A DNA stretch of 64,000 nt from Symsagittifera roscoffensis (taxonomy: Eukaryota > Xenacoelomorpha > Acoela > Convolutidae), in contig NC_087063.1 of NCBI RefSeq assembly GCF_963678635.1, forward strand, positions 44,870,101 through 44,934,100, in the 5' to 3' direction. Shown piece by piece: positions 46,111 to 57,412 of this stretch; the stretch's first letter is position 1, and the number at the start of each line of letters is the position of its first letter. A program made the translations under genes and the position numbers. The notes beneath the pieces are model-generated. The model worked only from the letters and a program-made list of their open reading frames with translations, searched no databases and was not told the DNA's origin.

Positions 46111-47485
46111 TACCCGGGTTGACCTCCATACACCGAAAATGCTTATCAGACAACCAGTGGCGGATCTAGGATTTTCTCGAGGGGGGGGGCGGATTTTCAA
46201 AAAAAAATCGAAAATTTTGACGACTTTTTTTTTGTTTTTAGGTCGACCAAATTTTTTTGAGCTCTCCCAAAGCACTGTTTTGCCTCTATTTTGGCAAAAT
46301 TTTCTGCGCCGCCGGCAAATTTTTGAAAAAAAAAACAGTCAAAAAAGCCGTTTTAGGCACTTTTTGGAAAATTTTGACCAAAAAAATGCGTTTTTTTCGG
46401 CGCGCGACCCCCCTCAAAATTAGTAAATATTGGCGCCAAAGGCGCCTTTAGAAAAATTTCAGTGTCAGTCGGCCAAAAATGGATTTCTTAAAAAGTACCA
46501 AAGGGGGGACCCTTTGGGTCGGCAGGGTGTCGAACCCCTGAGGGGGGGGGGGAGGCGTCCGCCCCCCCCCCCCTAAATCCGCCTCTGCAGACAATTCCAT
46601 ACAACAAAAATCATTATCATACAATTACATACATCAAGTTTATGGAGAAAATGCTTGTAATATAATTTTCATACATTTTCGAAAAACAAGATAAACAAAA
46701 TTAAACCCTCTCTGCGGCTTTTTGAGAACAGACTGGTGACAAAAAAAAACTGATTTTCAACTTTTTTTGAAAAAAAATGCTTACCATACAATTTCCATAT
46801 ACGACACAAAAATTTATAATTTCCATATACGACACAAGTAATTTTGAAAATTTGCCCCAAAATTTGTTTTTTTCAAGCGCAAATTGAATTTGTACGCAAA
46901 CAAACATTTTCCGAAAGAGTTTTTTTTGCATGCAAAATTTAACTTTTTGTGTGCATAACGTAATCCTGGATACCATAGTATTGGCTTTTTTTCTTTTCAC
47001 TTAAGTTTTTTTTTCTTTTAAAAAACGCTGAAATTTCCTATTTCTTTTGTATGGTGTGTTTATTTATGCCTTGATCAATGTCTGATAATTTGAAAATTCA
47101 CAAATTAAAAAAAATAATCATTGAAAAATTTTGCCAAAAATTAAAAGTTTGTTACTTTTGTTATATCATTTGTGAAAGACAACTCGAAGAAAATTCAGGT
47201 CATTTTCTATGCCTTGTAAATGCAAAACCGTCCAACCTTTGGTGCTTTGAGTAACCAAGGTCTTTGTCACTTGTGTTCGGTTGCAACACAACCAAAAATT
47301 TTTCAGAAAAACAATTTTTTGGTTTATGGAGAAAATAACTATCATACAATTTCCATTTATGGGAAAACGGTTATCATAGAGTTTTCATACAATTTTCTGT
47401 ACGTATGGAATTGTATGAAATTGTATGAAAATAAATTTCCCATTTATGAGAATTGCATGATAAGCGTTTTTGGTCAACCCGGGTA
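46111..47485. mobile_element. TA-flanked inverted-repeat element (MITE-like)
   Basis: The ends are ACCCGGGTTGACC (from 46,113) and its inverse GGTCAACCCGGGT (to 47,483), each bordered by TA. The inverted similarity extends inward to GCTTATCA/TGATAAGC. A TA target duplication fits the Tc1/mariner group. The interior has no transposase but has many copies of CATACAATTTCCAT-like motifs. Without the nested hAT MITE it is about 930 bp. Confidence 0.65.
46155..46587. mobile_element. hAT-type MITE nested in the inverted-repeat element
   Basis: The 433-bp element starts CAGTGGCGGATCTAG and ends CTAAATCCGCCTCTG, imperfect inverted repeats. It is bordered by CAGACAAC (46,147-46,154) and CAGACAAT (46,588-46,595), an 8-bp target duplication with one mismatch, as made by hAT transposases. 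Long G and C runs lie just inside each end. It encodes no transposase; open frames across it are artefacts. Confidence 0.8.
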
Positions 47486-49102
47486 AGCATAATTAAGTTA
47501 AAAGATGTACACAAATGTGCCTGCCTATTTCAAGCCGATTTTCAATTTTTCAGAAAGCTATTTTAAGATTTACAAACACCTGTAATCGGAAGAGTTTTAA
47601 TTTGGAAAAAAACTGGTTACTTGGAAAATGCTGATTATAAATTTTTGTCGTTGATTAAATTTTGTTCATTTCTTTTTTTTAGCTTATTCCCTTTATTTTT
47701 CTGTTTTCTATTTTCCTGGGTTAATCGATATTGGAAAATTTGTACTTAGAAAAATTAAGAAACAGCAGAGTATATTAAAGTCATCTCACCCAACAAACCT
47801 TAAAATGAGAGATCAAATGTGGTTTCTTGTATATAGTAGTCTGCATGAAGGAATGATTTAAGGTATTAATTAGAAGAAAAAAATGTCCTGAATTTTTTTC
47901 ATTCATCTTAAACGCAATTTTTTGATCACGTCTACATACATAAAATTTCCTAGAAATGAATTTATCTTTTACTGCTGGAAAAAGACTCATCACTCATGCC
48001 TACAAGTAGGGTTTTTTAAAATAATTTTAATTGACTTTTTTGGCCGTGTTTTGATTGAGGATGTAAATTTATTTGTAGGCCGCTGTACATTTATTTGTAG
48101 GGGAGTGAAGCAGATAGTGTCATAAATCAAAATGCTAGTTGTTAAAAGATTTTTTTTCCAGAAAAATGGTAGAAATTTAGACGAAACATCAAGGGGAAAA
48201 ATTCCTATTTTGTAGATAACAGCACAAAATTTATTCAATATTTTGACCGCTTGATATATGTGATTATCGGACATTGGTTTGTTACAAAAGTGAGCACGTA
48301 AATTTTTGTTTGGTTTCTACTACGTTAAAATTTAGGTTTGGTTTCTACTACGTTACGATGTACGTTTTCGAAGGAAATCAATTAATTTTTAGACGAAATA
48401 ATTGATACTTCGTTAGCAATAAGCCAATCACTGACTGATCCTAAATAAGTTATTTAGTTGGAATTTTAGAAAATTGAAAAAAAATTGAAGCACCAACAAA
48501 CTTGGGGATCTTAGCAAGTTAGATTTTTCTTTGGAGAATTATATGTTTATATTAAAATTGGAAAAGATTTTAAAGTTAAAAAAATTAATTGATGATTTTG
48601 AGTATGGAATTTTTTTATAACGTCAAATAAGACTGCATGAAAATATATTTTTTCTTCAGTCGCAGTCTGCATAAACTCTGTTTTTCCCCGTTTTACATGA
48701 ACGAACGAGTGTTTTAAATGGAAACCGAACGGTTGCTGTGAAAACTGCTGGAAGTTAAAAAAACTTGAGCATATAAGCATACATTTAAGCAAACAATCGA
48801 ATCAACGTGTCTAAGTGAGCCGAAAAAACTTTGATTAGTTCCAGCTTTTTTTATATGGCACGAATTTTGCCGTTAAAAGACAAAAATTGAAAGTGCGCTT
48901 AGTTGTTCTTTTATTCAAAGCAAAAACTAGGTGTTCAAATCAGGGATTAGTGAAATTAGTTTAAGAATTGCTTTACTTAAACTATCCTGACCACAAAGTG
49001 GTTTCTTATTCTTTTGCTTAAAATTTTTTGTGATCTTTTTACATTACTGAATAAAAAACGCTTGAACTCAATTACAAATACAGTTTTTTCAATTCAATTA
49101 CA
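47486..49102. other. Non-coding region before the assembly gap
   Basis: AT-rich and without a supported gene. A short tandem duplication (GTTTGGTTTCTACTACGTTA, twice at 48,308-48,355, period 27 bp) is the only clear structure. Confidence 0.5.
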
Positions 49103-49302
49103 NNNNNNNNNNNNNNNNNNNNNNNNNNNNNNNNNNNNNNNNNNNNNNNNNNNNNNNNNNNNNNNNNNNNNNNNNNNNNNNNNNNNNNNNNNNNNNNNNN
49201 NNNNNNNNNNNNNNNNNNNNNNNNNNNNNNNNNNNNNNNNNNNNNNNNNNNNNNNNNNNNNNNNNNNNNNNNNNNNNNNNNNNNNNNNNNNNNNNNNNNN
49301 NN
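49103..49302. other. Assembly gap, 200 N
   Basis: Exactly 200 undetermined bases, probably a scaffold gap of arbitrary length. Linkage of element B to the left part of the window depends on it. Confidence 0.99.
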
Positions 49303-49541
49303 AATACCTTTCGAACAATATTTAAAAAACTCCGTAAAAAACGGCTCGTTAAAATTCGAAATTTGTCTGAAAAAAAAAACAATATTCCGTTACTTTCGTT
49401 TCGAAAGTCGGAACAATAACGTGTAAATTACTCCTCGTTTATTGTGAACTTTTTTATGTACACAGCAATAAAAAACCCTGATGATAGATTGTTGACTTAA
49501 CTGGTGGTACATTTTTGACAGTTTCTTTCTGATATACTTCC

Positions 49542-50273
49542 TGGAACCAGATCTAAACTTGTATTTATCATTGGTTATTATGATGATATTTTATCTCTAA
49601 CAAATATTAAATACTAACCAATCATACTCCATCAAACTTACAACCTATTTATTTGTAAGTGTTGAAACTACTTGTAGTTTCAACACCAGAACAGTTTGAA
49701 TTTAACTTAGACTGCAGTTGTTCTCACTCTGGAAAGAATTTGCGTAAACCGGTGTACACTAGATCTATTGAGACTAGGAGATATAAGAGTAAGATTAAGA
49801 TTGGTATTAGACTAAGAAGTTGCAAGAATCTATCCGACCGAAAATAAGATAGCGTGACGCACAGACAATGTACCTGTCTGAAAATACTCTATGAGTATAG
49901 TAACCAAACACAACTCATCTGGTGCAACCAAAAGTCTCGAACAGACCTTAACTTTTCTAGACTTAGACAAAAATTAGATTAGAATTAGCCTAATACAACA
50001 TTTCAAAAATTTTATATGACAAAAACTTAGTAGATATGTTTCTACGCCTCAATAGATCAGACTCAAAATTCCGAACAATACGAGAACTACTCGGTATTGG
50101 AAGAAGAACTCGAACAAGAGGCGACATACGACTAGGAAGAAATCTACCAATCGATTTCATGATAGTACTACAAAAACGATATCAATTTTTGTATTTAGAA
50201 TATTACCAGCAGGAAACTTAAATTTTCATTTACTGACATAAAATTGTGAAGAATCATCTTCAATAACCTTTCA
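49542..50273 (+). repeat. 5' LTR of element B
   Basis: 732 bp with TGGAACCAGATC at the start and ACCTTTCA at the end, followed at once by the PBS. Matches the LTRs of element A on the other strand. It carries a 13-bp-arm hairpin (49,659-49,686) and two element-sense open frames (49,659-49,847 and 50,036-50,221). No LTR mate lies in the window because the element continues past 64,000. Confidence 0.88.
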
Positions 50274-50285
50274 TGGCGCTAAACC
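50274..50285 (+). promoter_or_regulatory. Primer binding site, element B
   Basis: TGGCGCTAAACC abuts the CA end of the LTR with no gap, identical to element A. It would pair with the 3' end of a host tRNA to start reverse transcription. Confidence 0.7.
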
Positions 50286-50424
50286 TAATAATTATACAAG
50301 AACGACTAATAAAAACAACACCTGTCATTTTCCGTAAATCAGCTGTATACTAAAAAACACATATCGAAAAAATTTATTGATTTTAAAATACAAAAATTAG
50401 TTTGTACAAATCATACACCGTTAG

Positions 50425-50434
50425 TATATATAAA
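50425..50434 (+). promoter_or_regulatory. TATATATAAA box inside the leader, element B
   Basis: Lies 152 bp after the LTR end, with the same ten bases and spacing as in element A; a conserved CACCTAAAACATAACAG follows about 35 bp later. It is unusually placed for an LTR element promoter. Confidence 0.45.
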
Positions 50435-51234
50435 CCATCTCTTCATCCCAGCTTCATCACCTAAAACATAACAGCGAATTTCAAAAACTAACAATCATCA
50501 AAACTAAATTTTAACCTTAAACCTTTCATTATAAACTGTCAAGGCTTATCCTTGCTTTCACTTGAACTAATTTCATTTGAAGTAACAGATCATCAAGGCT
50601 TTCGTTGGATCTTTAAATTCATTAGACTCTTTCTTAATTCCTAAATATTTAAATTTCTGATCTTCAAGGCCTACCCTTGGATCACATAAAACAATTTTGT
50701 TCTCCCCCTCCCAACTTAATGAGTGTCTAACGACCTCAAACGTTGATTCACTACCCAAACCCTTATTAAAAACCCAGAATAAACAGAAATTTTTCGAAAA
50801 AAACTAACCATTTTAATTAAGATAAACAATGAAGAACTTCGGTTACTCGTCCTTCACTTGAGCCCCTCCTCTCTGATGACCCAGGCTAAAACACTTAAAC
50901 TGAGTAAGTCATAAAATAGTATCTAACAACTACTTGCGTTCTAATTATACCTGAACCTTGTCGATTGATATACTATTCTCCAACCCTTGATCACAAATCA
51001 CAACCACTATGTAAGATTAGGTAAGTCTATCTTAACTTAGAATTACTCACGAGAAAGTACAAATCATTCTCAGGAATCAATATACGCTTTTCTCTCAAGC
51101 CCAAAAATACGACCCAAAATAAGCTAACCTCAAAAAATTGTCAGAACCAACAGTTTAAGACATTAGAAATCACTAGTTCAAATCTTGCACACGTCATGCT
51201 AAACTTTATGTCAAAAAATAATTTAGGAAACAAA
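50435..51234 (+). other. 5' leader of element B
   Basis: Conserved non-coding sequence homologous to 21,445-22,175 on the other strand, including a TTGTTCTCCCCCTCCCAAC block and several degenerate repeats of the CTTCAAGGC...CTTGGATC type (50,540-50,690). No gene seen. Confidence 0.55.
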
Positions 51235-51540
51235 TAAAAAAATATTATTACACAATTGTTTCATTAACAACGAAAAATACGACCTCGTAATCACACCGCA
51301 CGGACAATCAGTAGGATACATAAGAACAAACAAAAAGACAAACACTAAGAAAGAAAATTATCAACAAAAAAAAACAAATTATTAGGAAACAATTATAGAA
51401 AAAAAAGAAACGCAGTCTCAGAATCAGAAACAACCGCAATACAAGAACTCCACAATTTAGATTCGATAAATAAAAACCATCAAATTCACAAACAAATATA
51501 TTTTTCTGAACCACATCACAAGCATCAATAAAAAGCAAAT
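51235..51540 (+). pseudogene. Small basic ORF relic upstream of Gag, element B
   Basis: Equivalent of 21,166-21,444. The block DLVITPHGQSVGYIRT is clear, followed by Lys-rich sequence, but stops and a frameshift interrupt it. Its conservation between copies marks it as part of the element. Confidence 0.4.
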
Positions 51541-51645
51541 AAAAAATAAAAAATCGCTACACAAACAAACCAATACGTTTGTACAATTGTAATCAACCAA
51601 TGAGACGTATTAAAAATTATACGCTAACAGACATATAACGCAAAA

Positions 51646-53082
51646 ATGATTCGAAGTGAAGATAACCTAGAAAACTCCCATTTTTATTAAACCCATTAAC
51701 TGAACCTCGAGGACAAATACAGTTTTGTCAAAATTTAATCGCAAGTTTATTCGAAAAAGGAGAAAGTTCATGCACAAAAGAATTTCTCGATGTAAATATC
51801 AAAAGACAACTTCTTCACCACTATGTCAAAGGTGTATGTAGTCTCACATCACAATTTGGAATCTACACAATAGAAATCAAATCACCAAATGCATTTCAAG
51901 ACAAATATCTCATTCAAACTGATGACGTAGATATTGAAATTTCAAAAGTTTTTACACAATACTTCAAAAGCATACAACACCAAAATTCACAGAGAGCAAA
52001 CTCAATGTTCACAAATGATGTATTCTCATCTATCTATAGCTTTTTATCAATTTTAGAATTGGAAGAACCTCAAAGCGATTCACCAACTCAAACATCCCGA
52101 CATGCAATTGTACGACAAGAAATACACACATTTTCAAAATTTTGAAATGCAATCCGAGAAAATCTAACAAAAAATGATGTAACACAACATGTTAAACACG
52201 ATCTACAAAAAGTCTTAGCATGGTTCATAATAGATTATTTCAGTCACAATATTGATCTTATTGCACAAGCAAGAAAAAATTTTAGACCACAAAACACAGA
52301 TGACGAAACCGTATTAGCAGAACAATCAGATAATGTTTGGCACCCTGAATGGTCTCATGAATCATTTATTATTATACCAACAAATATATCAAGTCAAGCA
52401 GTTCGCACAATCTCTATTCACAAAGAGTATCTTATAGTATACCCACTTAAAATTGACGCAACACTTTTACACTATCATTCATTCTTCCCTGAAAGAACAG
52501 GAAATAATAGTTTAAACTCTACATTTAAAAATAATGACAACCAAAATGGAACAAGAAATCTTACACAACAAGATATAAAAACTCCATCACATTTTGTAAG
52601 CGAAGAAATAGTTGAAACAATAGCAACGACAGAAGCACAACGAAGCATTTCAGCTATTCATTCAAATTTTACAACTCCAAAACTAAAAATTCCAACTCTA
52701 GAACAAGCTGTCATACAATCAACAGTAACACCCTCAGCTGCACAAAAATAATCACAAATTGATTATTCAACGCTTCGACCAGCAACAAAACCATCATACA
52801 AAAAACAACAATCACAAAGAAATATTTTCGCAAAACATAATTACAACCATGTAAATGGACCAAAAACAACAACACCTTCAAAAAATACTCAAAATTACTT
52901 ATACTCACAAATTCAAAATATACCACAAACGATTTCAAATTCAGTGAATTTCTATGATCAACCACGATCCTCACAAAAACAAAGTGAAAATTATCCATTT
53001 TTTCAACAAATTAAAAATAATACGAGTAGATACCATACCAGAAATCAACCTAATTATTATGCAACAAATCATTTTCCATCAG
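51646..53082 (+). pseudogene. Gag N-terminal region of element B
   Basis: From ATG 51,646 a single long frame runs to about 53,110, broken only by a few stops or shifts (near 51,690, 52,142 and 52,749). Recognisable blocks shared with A include LTEPRGQI, CTKEFLDV, GIYTIEIKSPNAF, DDVDIEISK and PSHFVSEEIVETI. The first half has helical, mixed-charge character, the second is Gln/Asn/Pro/Thr-rich and probably disordered. Around 480 residues before the capsid module is long for an LTR-element Gag. No known domain is recognised. Confidence 0.55.
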
Positions 53083-54143
53083 ATTATGAGGAATACTACA
53101 ATCAAATTTTTATATGACTTTATTCAATCCAAAGACCTCGTTCTTACAGTATTGACCAACCAGATATTTTCGAACCATACACACGAAATGAGCAAATACG
53201 ACAACCTAGAATTAATCCAACATCTTCCAACAACAATTCTCAACAACAAAACACAGTTAAAACACAACCTTAACAACCATCTCAAATGCATAACGAAATT
53301 CCACTGCCATATTGAATACAACAACATGAAATGACAAAAAGTCAACTTACAAACTTTTCTGAAATGCCAAATGCCGCAGAATCACTACAAATGACTATGA
53401 CTCCATACCTAATGGGTGGATCATCAATATCATCGAATAAGCCACTAATGGTATTTACAGGCACAACCCCGAAAACTCCGTAGCAGAATACCTTATTGCA
53501 GTCACAGCAAATTTGATTTTAAATAAAGGACCTGAACCAGTAAACACGCCACGTCATCAAAATTGGATACGTAGACGCACAGGCTTAATCCAAAATACAC
53601 ATGACGGCGCATCCCAAAAATGGTTTTCAGTTTTACCTATAGTAATAAAATCAGATTGGAAAAGATTCACACAAGAACTCTCAAAAATGTTTGATTCTGA
53701 AAGAAACAAACATTATCAAAGAGTTTTTTGCAATGAAGTTCGTAGACTACCCAATGAAACAATTAAACAACTTGCAGTAAGAATTGAAAAACTAGTCCGA
53801 AAACCATACTCACTTAATACTCAGGATTATAGAAATACGAAGATGACAGAAACCCTAATGATGACTCTAACACCTCAATTGCAAAAAATAGCAATAAAAA
53901 AGAGAGCATCACATCCTTCCTCAGTCCGAGGATCAGGTTTAGACTTTAGGAAACTAGTAGATAAACTAGAGCAAGCAGAAATCACTATGAAATTAGAAGA
54001 AATGGAAAACCTAAAGCTACAATATGTGAACAACATCCAAACCACTACTTCACAGATAAACAATATCAATGACTCTGATACAGATTTATCCGAAAAGATT
54101 ACTGAAATCTTGAACATTTACGAGAAAAACCCAAACTTTAAAG
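53083..54143 (+). pseudogene. Gag capsid module, tandem unit 1
   Basis: 1,061 bp: linker (YYNQ, RPRSYSIDQPD, EIPLPY), then capsid blocks NKPLMVFTG, RHQNWIRRRT, HDGASQKWFSVLP, FTQELSKMFDSER, RRLPNETIKQL, ASHPSS, LVDKLEQAEITMKL and ITEILNIYEKNP. A TAA followed by CAACCA lies at 53,271-53,273, another stop (TGA) at about 53,316, and a frameshift near 53,465. The capsid part is open from 53,513 to 54,337. Confidence 0.75.
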
Positions 54144-55206
54144 ATGATGAAGAATATTATACTCAACCTCATCAACAATTTTATTCAAACCAAAGACCTC
54201 GTTCTTACAACATTGACCAACCAGATATTTTTGAACCATATATACGAGATGAACGAGTAAAACAAATTAGAAACTATCCAACATCTCAAAGAAATAATAA
54301 TTTTCAACAACAAAACCCAGTAAATACACAATCATAACAACCAACTCAGATGTATAACGAAACTCCACTGCCATCCTACTTACAACAACATGAAGTAACA
54401 AAAAGGCGGCTCACAAATTTTTCTCAATTGCCAAATGCCGCAGAATCACTACAGATGACTATGAGTCTATACCCAATGAGTGGAGCATCAATATCATCAA
54501 ATAAGCCACTAATGGTATTTACAGGCGGAGATCCCGAATACTCTGAAGAAGATTATTTAAATGCAGTCACGGCAAATTTAATTCTAATTGTAGGACCTGA
54601 ACCAGTAAACACACCACTCCATCAAAATTGGATACATAGACGCACAGCTTTAATCCAAACCACACTTGATGGCGCAGCCCAAAGTTGGTTTTCAGTTTTA
54701 CCTATAGAAATAAAATCAGATCGGAAAAAATTCACACAGGAATTCTCAAAAATGTTTGATTTAGAAAGAATTAAAAAACATCAAAGAGTTTTTTGCAATA
54801 AAGTTCGTAGACTACCCAATGAAACAATTGAACAACTTGTAGTAAGAATTGAAACACTAGTCCGAAAAGCATACTCAATTAATAATCATGTTCATAAAAA
54901 TACGAAGATGGCAGAAATCCTAATGATGACTCTAACACCTCAATTGCAAAAAAAAGTAATAAAAAAGAGAGCATCACTACCTTCCTCAATCCGAGAACCA
55001 GATTTAGATTTTAGGAAACTAGTAGATAAACTAGAGCAAGCAGAAATCACTATGAAATTAGAAGAAACGGAAAACCTAAAGCTACAATTTGTGAACAACA
55101 TCCAAACCACTACTTCACAGATAAACAATATCAATGATTCTGATACAGAATTATTCGAAAAGATTACTGAAGTCTTGAACATTTACGAGAAAAACCCAAA
55201 GTTTAA
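54144..55206 (+). pseudogene. Gag capsid module, tandem unit 2
   Basis: 1,063 bp. After TAA-CAACCA (54,335-54,337) an ATG at 54,350 opens the longest frame of the window, 390 codons to 55,522, covering the whole capsid module and the next linker. Blocks NKPLMVFTGGDPEYSEEDYL, QSWFSVLPIEIKSD and RRLPNETIEQL are intact. DGAAQSWF has the Trp expected in the Gag A-xx-W pattern. This is the best-preserved capsid module. Confidence 0.8.
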
Positions 55207-56269
55207 AGATGATGAAGAATATTATACTCAAACTCATCAACAATTTTATTCAAACCAAAAACCTCGTTCTTACAACATTGACCAAACAGATATTTTTGAA
55301 CCATATATACGAGATGAACAAGTAAAACAAATTAGAATTAATCCAACATCTCAAAGAAAAAATAAATTTCAACAACAAAACCCAGTGAATACACAATCAA
55401 AACAACCAACTCAAATGTATAACGAAAACCCACTGCCATCTTACTTACAACAACATGAAGTAACAAAAAGCCAGCTCACAGATTTTCTCAAATTCCAAAT
55501 GCCGCAGAATCACTACGGATGACTATGAATCCATACCTAATGAGTGGAGCATCAATATCATCAAATAAGCGACTAGTGTTATTTACAGGCAGAGATCCCG
55601 AATACTCTGTAGAAGATTATTTAAATGTATTCACAGCAAATTTAATTCTAAATGTAGGACCTGAACCAGTAAACACACCACTCCATCAAAATTGGATACA
55701 TAGACGCACAGCCTTAAACCAAATTACACATGACGGCGCAGCTCAAAAATTGTTTTCAGTTTTACCTGTAGAAATAAAATCAGATTGGAAAAAATTCACA
55801 CAAAAACTCTCAAAAATGTTTGATTCTGAAAGAAACAAACATTATCAAAGAGTTTTATGCAATGAAAACCGTAGACTACTAAATGAAACAATTGAACAAT
55901 TTGCAGTGTGAATTGAAACACTAGACCGAAAAGCATACTCACTTAATACTCATGATTATAAAAATACAAAGATGACAGAAATCCTAAAGATGACACTAAC
56001 ACCTCAGTTGCGCAAAATAGCAATAAAAAAGAGAGCATCACGTCCTTCCTCAATCCGAGAACCAGATTTAGACTTTAGGAAACTAGTAGATAAACTAGAG
56101 CAAGCAGAAATCACTATGAAATTAGAAGAAACGGAAAACCTAAAGCTACAATATGTGAACAACATTCAAACCGCTACTTCACAGATAAACAATATCAATG
56201 ATTCTGATACAGATTTATTCCAAAAGATTACTGAAATCTTGAACATTTACGAGAAAAACCCAAAGTTTA
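55207..56269 (+). pseudogene. Gag capsid module, tandem unit 3
   Basis: 1,063 bp. The linker is read through from unit 2 (AAA in place of TAA before CAACCA), but a frameshift near 55,480 breaks it; capsid continues 55,519-55,911, then TGA at 55,909-55,911, then 55,972-56,466. QKLFSVLP replaces QKWFSVLP. Confidence 0.75.
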
Positions 56270-57412
56270 AAGATGATGAAGAATATTATACTGAAACTCA
56301 TCAACAATTTTATTCAAACCAAAGACCTCGTTCTTACAACATTGACCAACCAGATATTTTTGAACCATATATACGAGATGAACAAGTAAAAAAATTAGAA
56401 ATATTACAACATCTCAAAGAAAAAAATAATTTTCAACAACAAAACCCAGTAAATACACAATCATAACAACCAACTCAGATGTATAACGAAATTCCACTGT
56501 CATCTTACTTACAACAACATGAAGTAACAAAAAGCCAGCTCATAAATTTTTCTCAAATGCCAAATGCCGCAGAATCACTACAAATGACTATGAGTCCATA
56601 CCTAATGAGTGGAGCATCAATATCATCAAATAAGCCAATAATGGTATTTACAGGCAGAGATCCCGAATACTCTGAAGAAGATTATTTAAATGCAGTCACG
56701 GCAAATTTAATTCTAAATTTGCCGTGACTGCATTTGTAGTGACGGCAAATTGAACCATATATAGAGCAATATGTAGGTCCTGCATTTTTTAACTTGCAGG
56801 ACCTGAACCAGTAAACACACCACTCCATCAAAATTTGATACATAGACACACGGCCTTAATCCAAACTACACATGACGGCGCAGCCCAAAAATGGTTTTCA
56901 GTTTTACTTATAGAAATAAAATCAGATTGGAAAAGATTCACACAAGAACTCTCAAAAATGTTTGATTCTGAAAGAAACAAACATAATCAAAGAGTTTTAT
57001 GCAATGAAAACGTAGACTACCAAATGAAACAAATAAACAACTTGCAGATAGAATTGAAGCGCTAGTCCGAAAAGCATACTCACTTAATACTCATGATTAT
57101 AAAAATACGAAGATGACAGATATCCTAATGATGACTCTAACACCTCAATTGCAAAAAAGAGCAATAAAAAAGAGAGCATCACGTCCTTCCTCGATCCGAG
57201 AATCAGATTTAGACTTTAGTAAACTAGTAGATAAACTAGAGCAAGCAGAAATCACTATGAAATTAGAAGAAACGGAAAACCTAAAGCTACAATATGTGAA
57301 CAACATCCGAACCAATACTTCACAGATAAACAATATCAACGACTCTGATACAGATTTATCCGAAAAGATTACTGAAATCTTGAACATTTACGAGAAAAAC
57401 CCAAACTTTAAA
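56270..57412 (+). pseudogene. Gag capsid module, tandem unit 4
   Basis: 1,143 bp, longer by about 80 bp because of a foldback insertion at 56,714-56,804. TAA-CAACCA at 56,464-56,466 precedes ATG 56,479. The frame breaks at the insertion and again near 57,010; it is open 57,113-57,607 across the capsid end and next linker. Confidence 0.75.
56714..56804 (+). repeat. Foldback filler insertion in Gag unit 4
   Basis: GCAGTCACGGCAAATTTA (56,692-56,709) is followed after ATTC by its exact inverse (56,714-56,731), then by a partial direct copy (GTGACGGCAAATT), then TGAACCATATATA as found in the Gag linker, then AGGTCCTGCA and its inverse TGCAGGACCT (56,775-56,804). Absent from the other four units. 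Confidence 0.9.

Noticed and set aside
46097-46451. 108- and 64-codon frames with VADLGFSRGGG
   Set aside because: They cross the end of the hAT MITE; this peptide is a known type of artefact from that terminal repeat.
49014-49382. Long frames across 49.0-49.4 kb
   Set aside because: They consist mostly of undetermined bases in the assembly gap.
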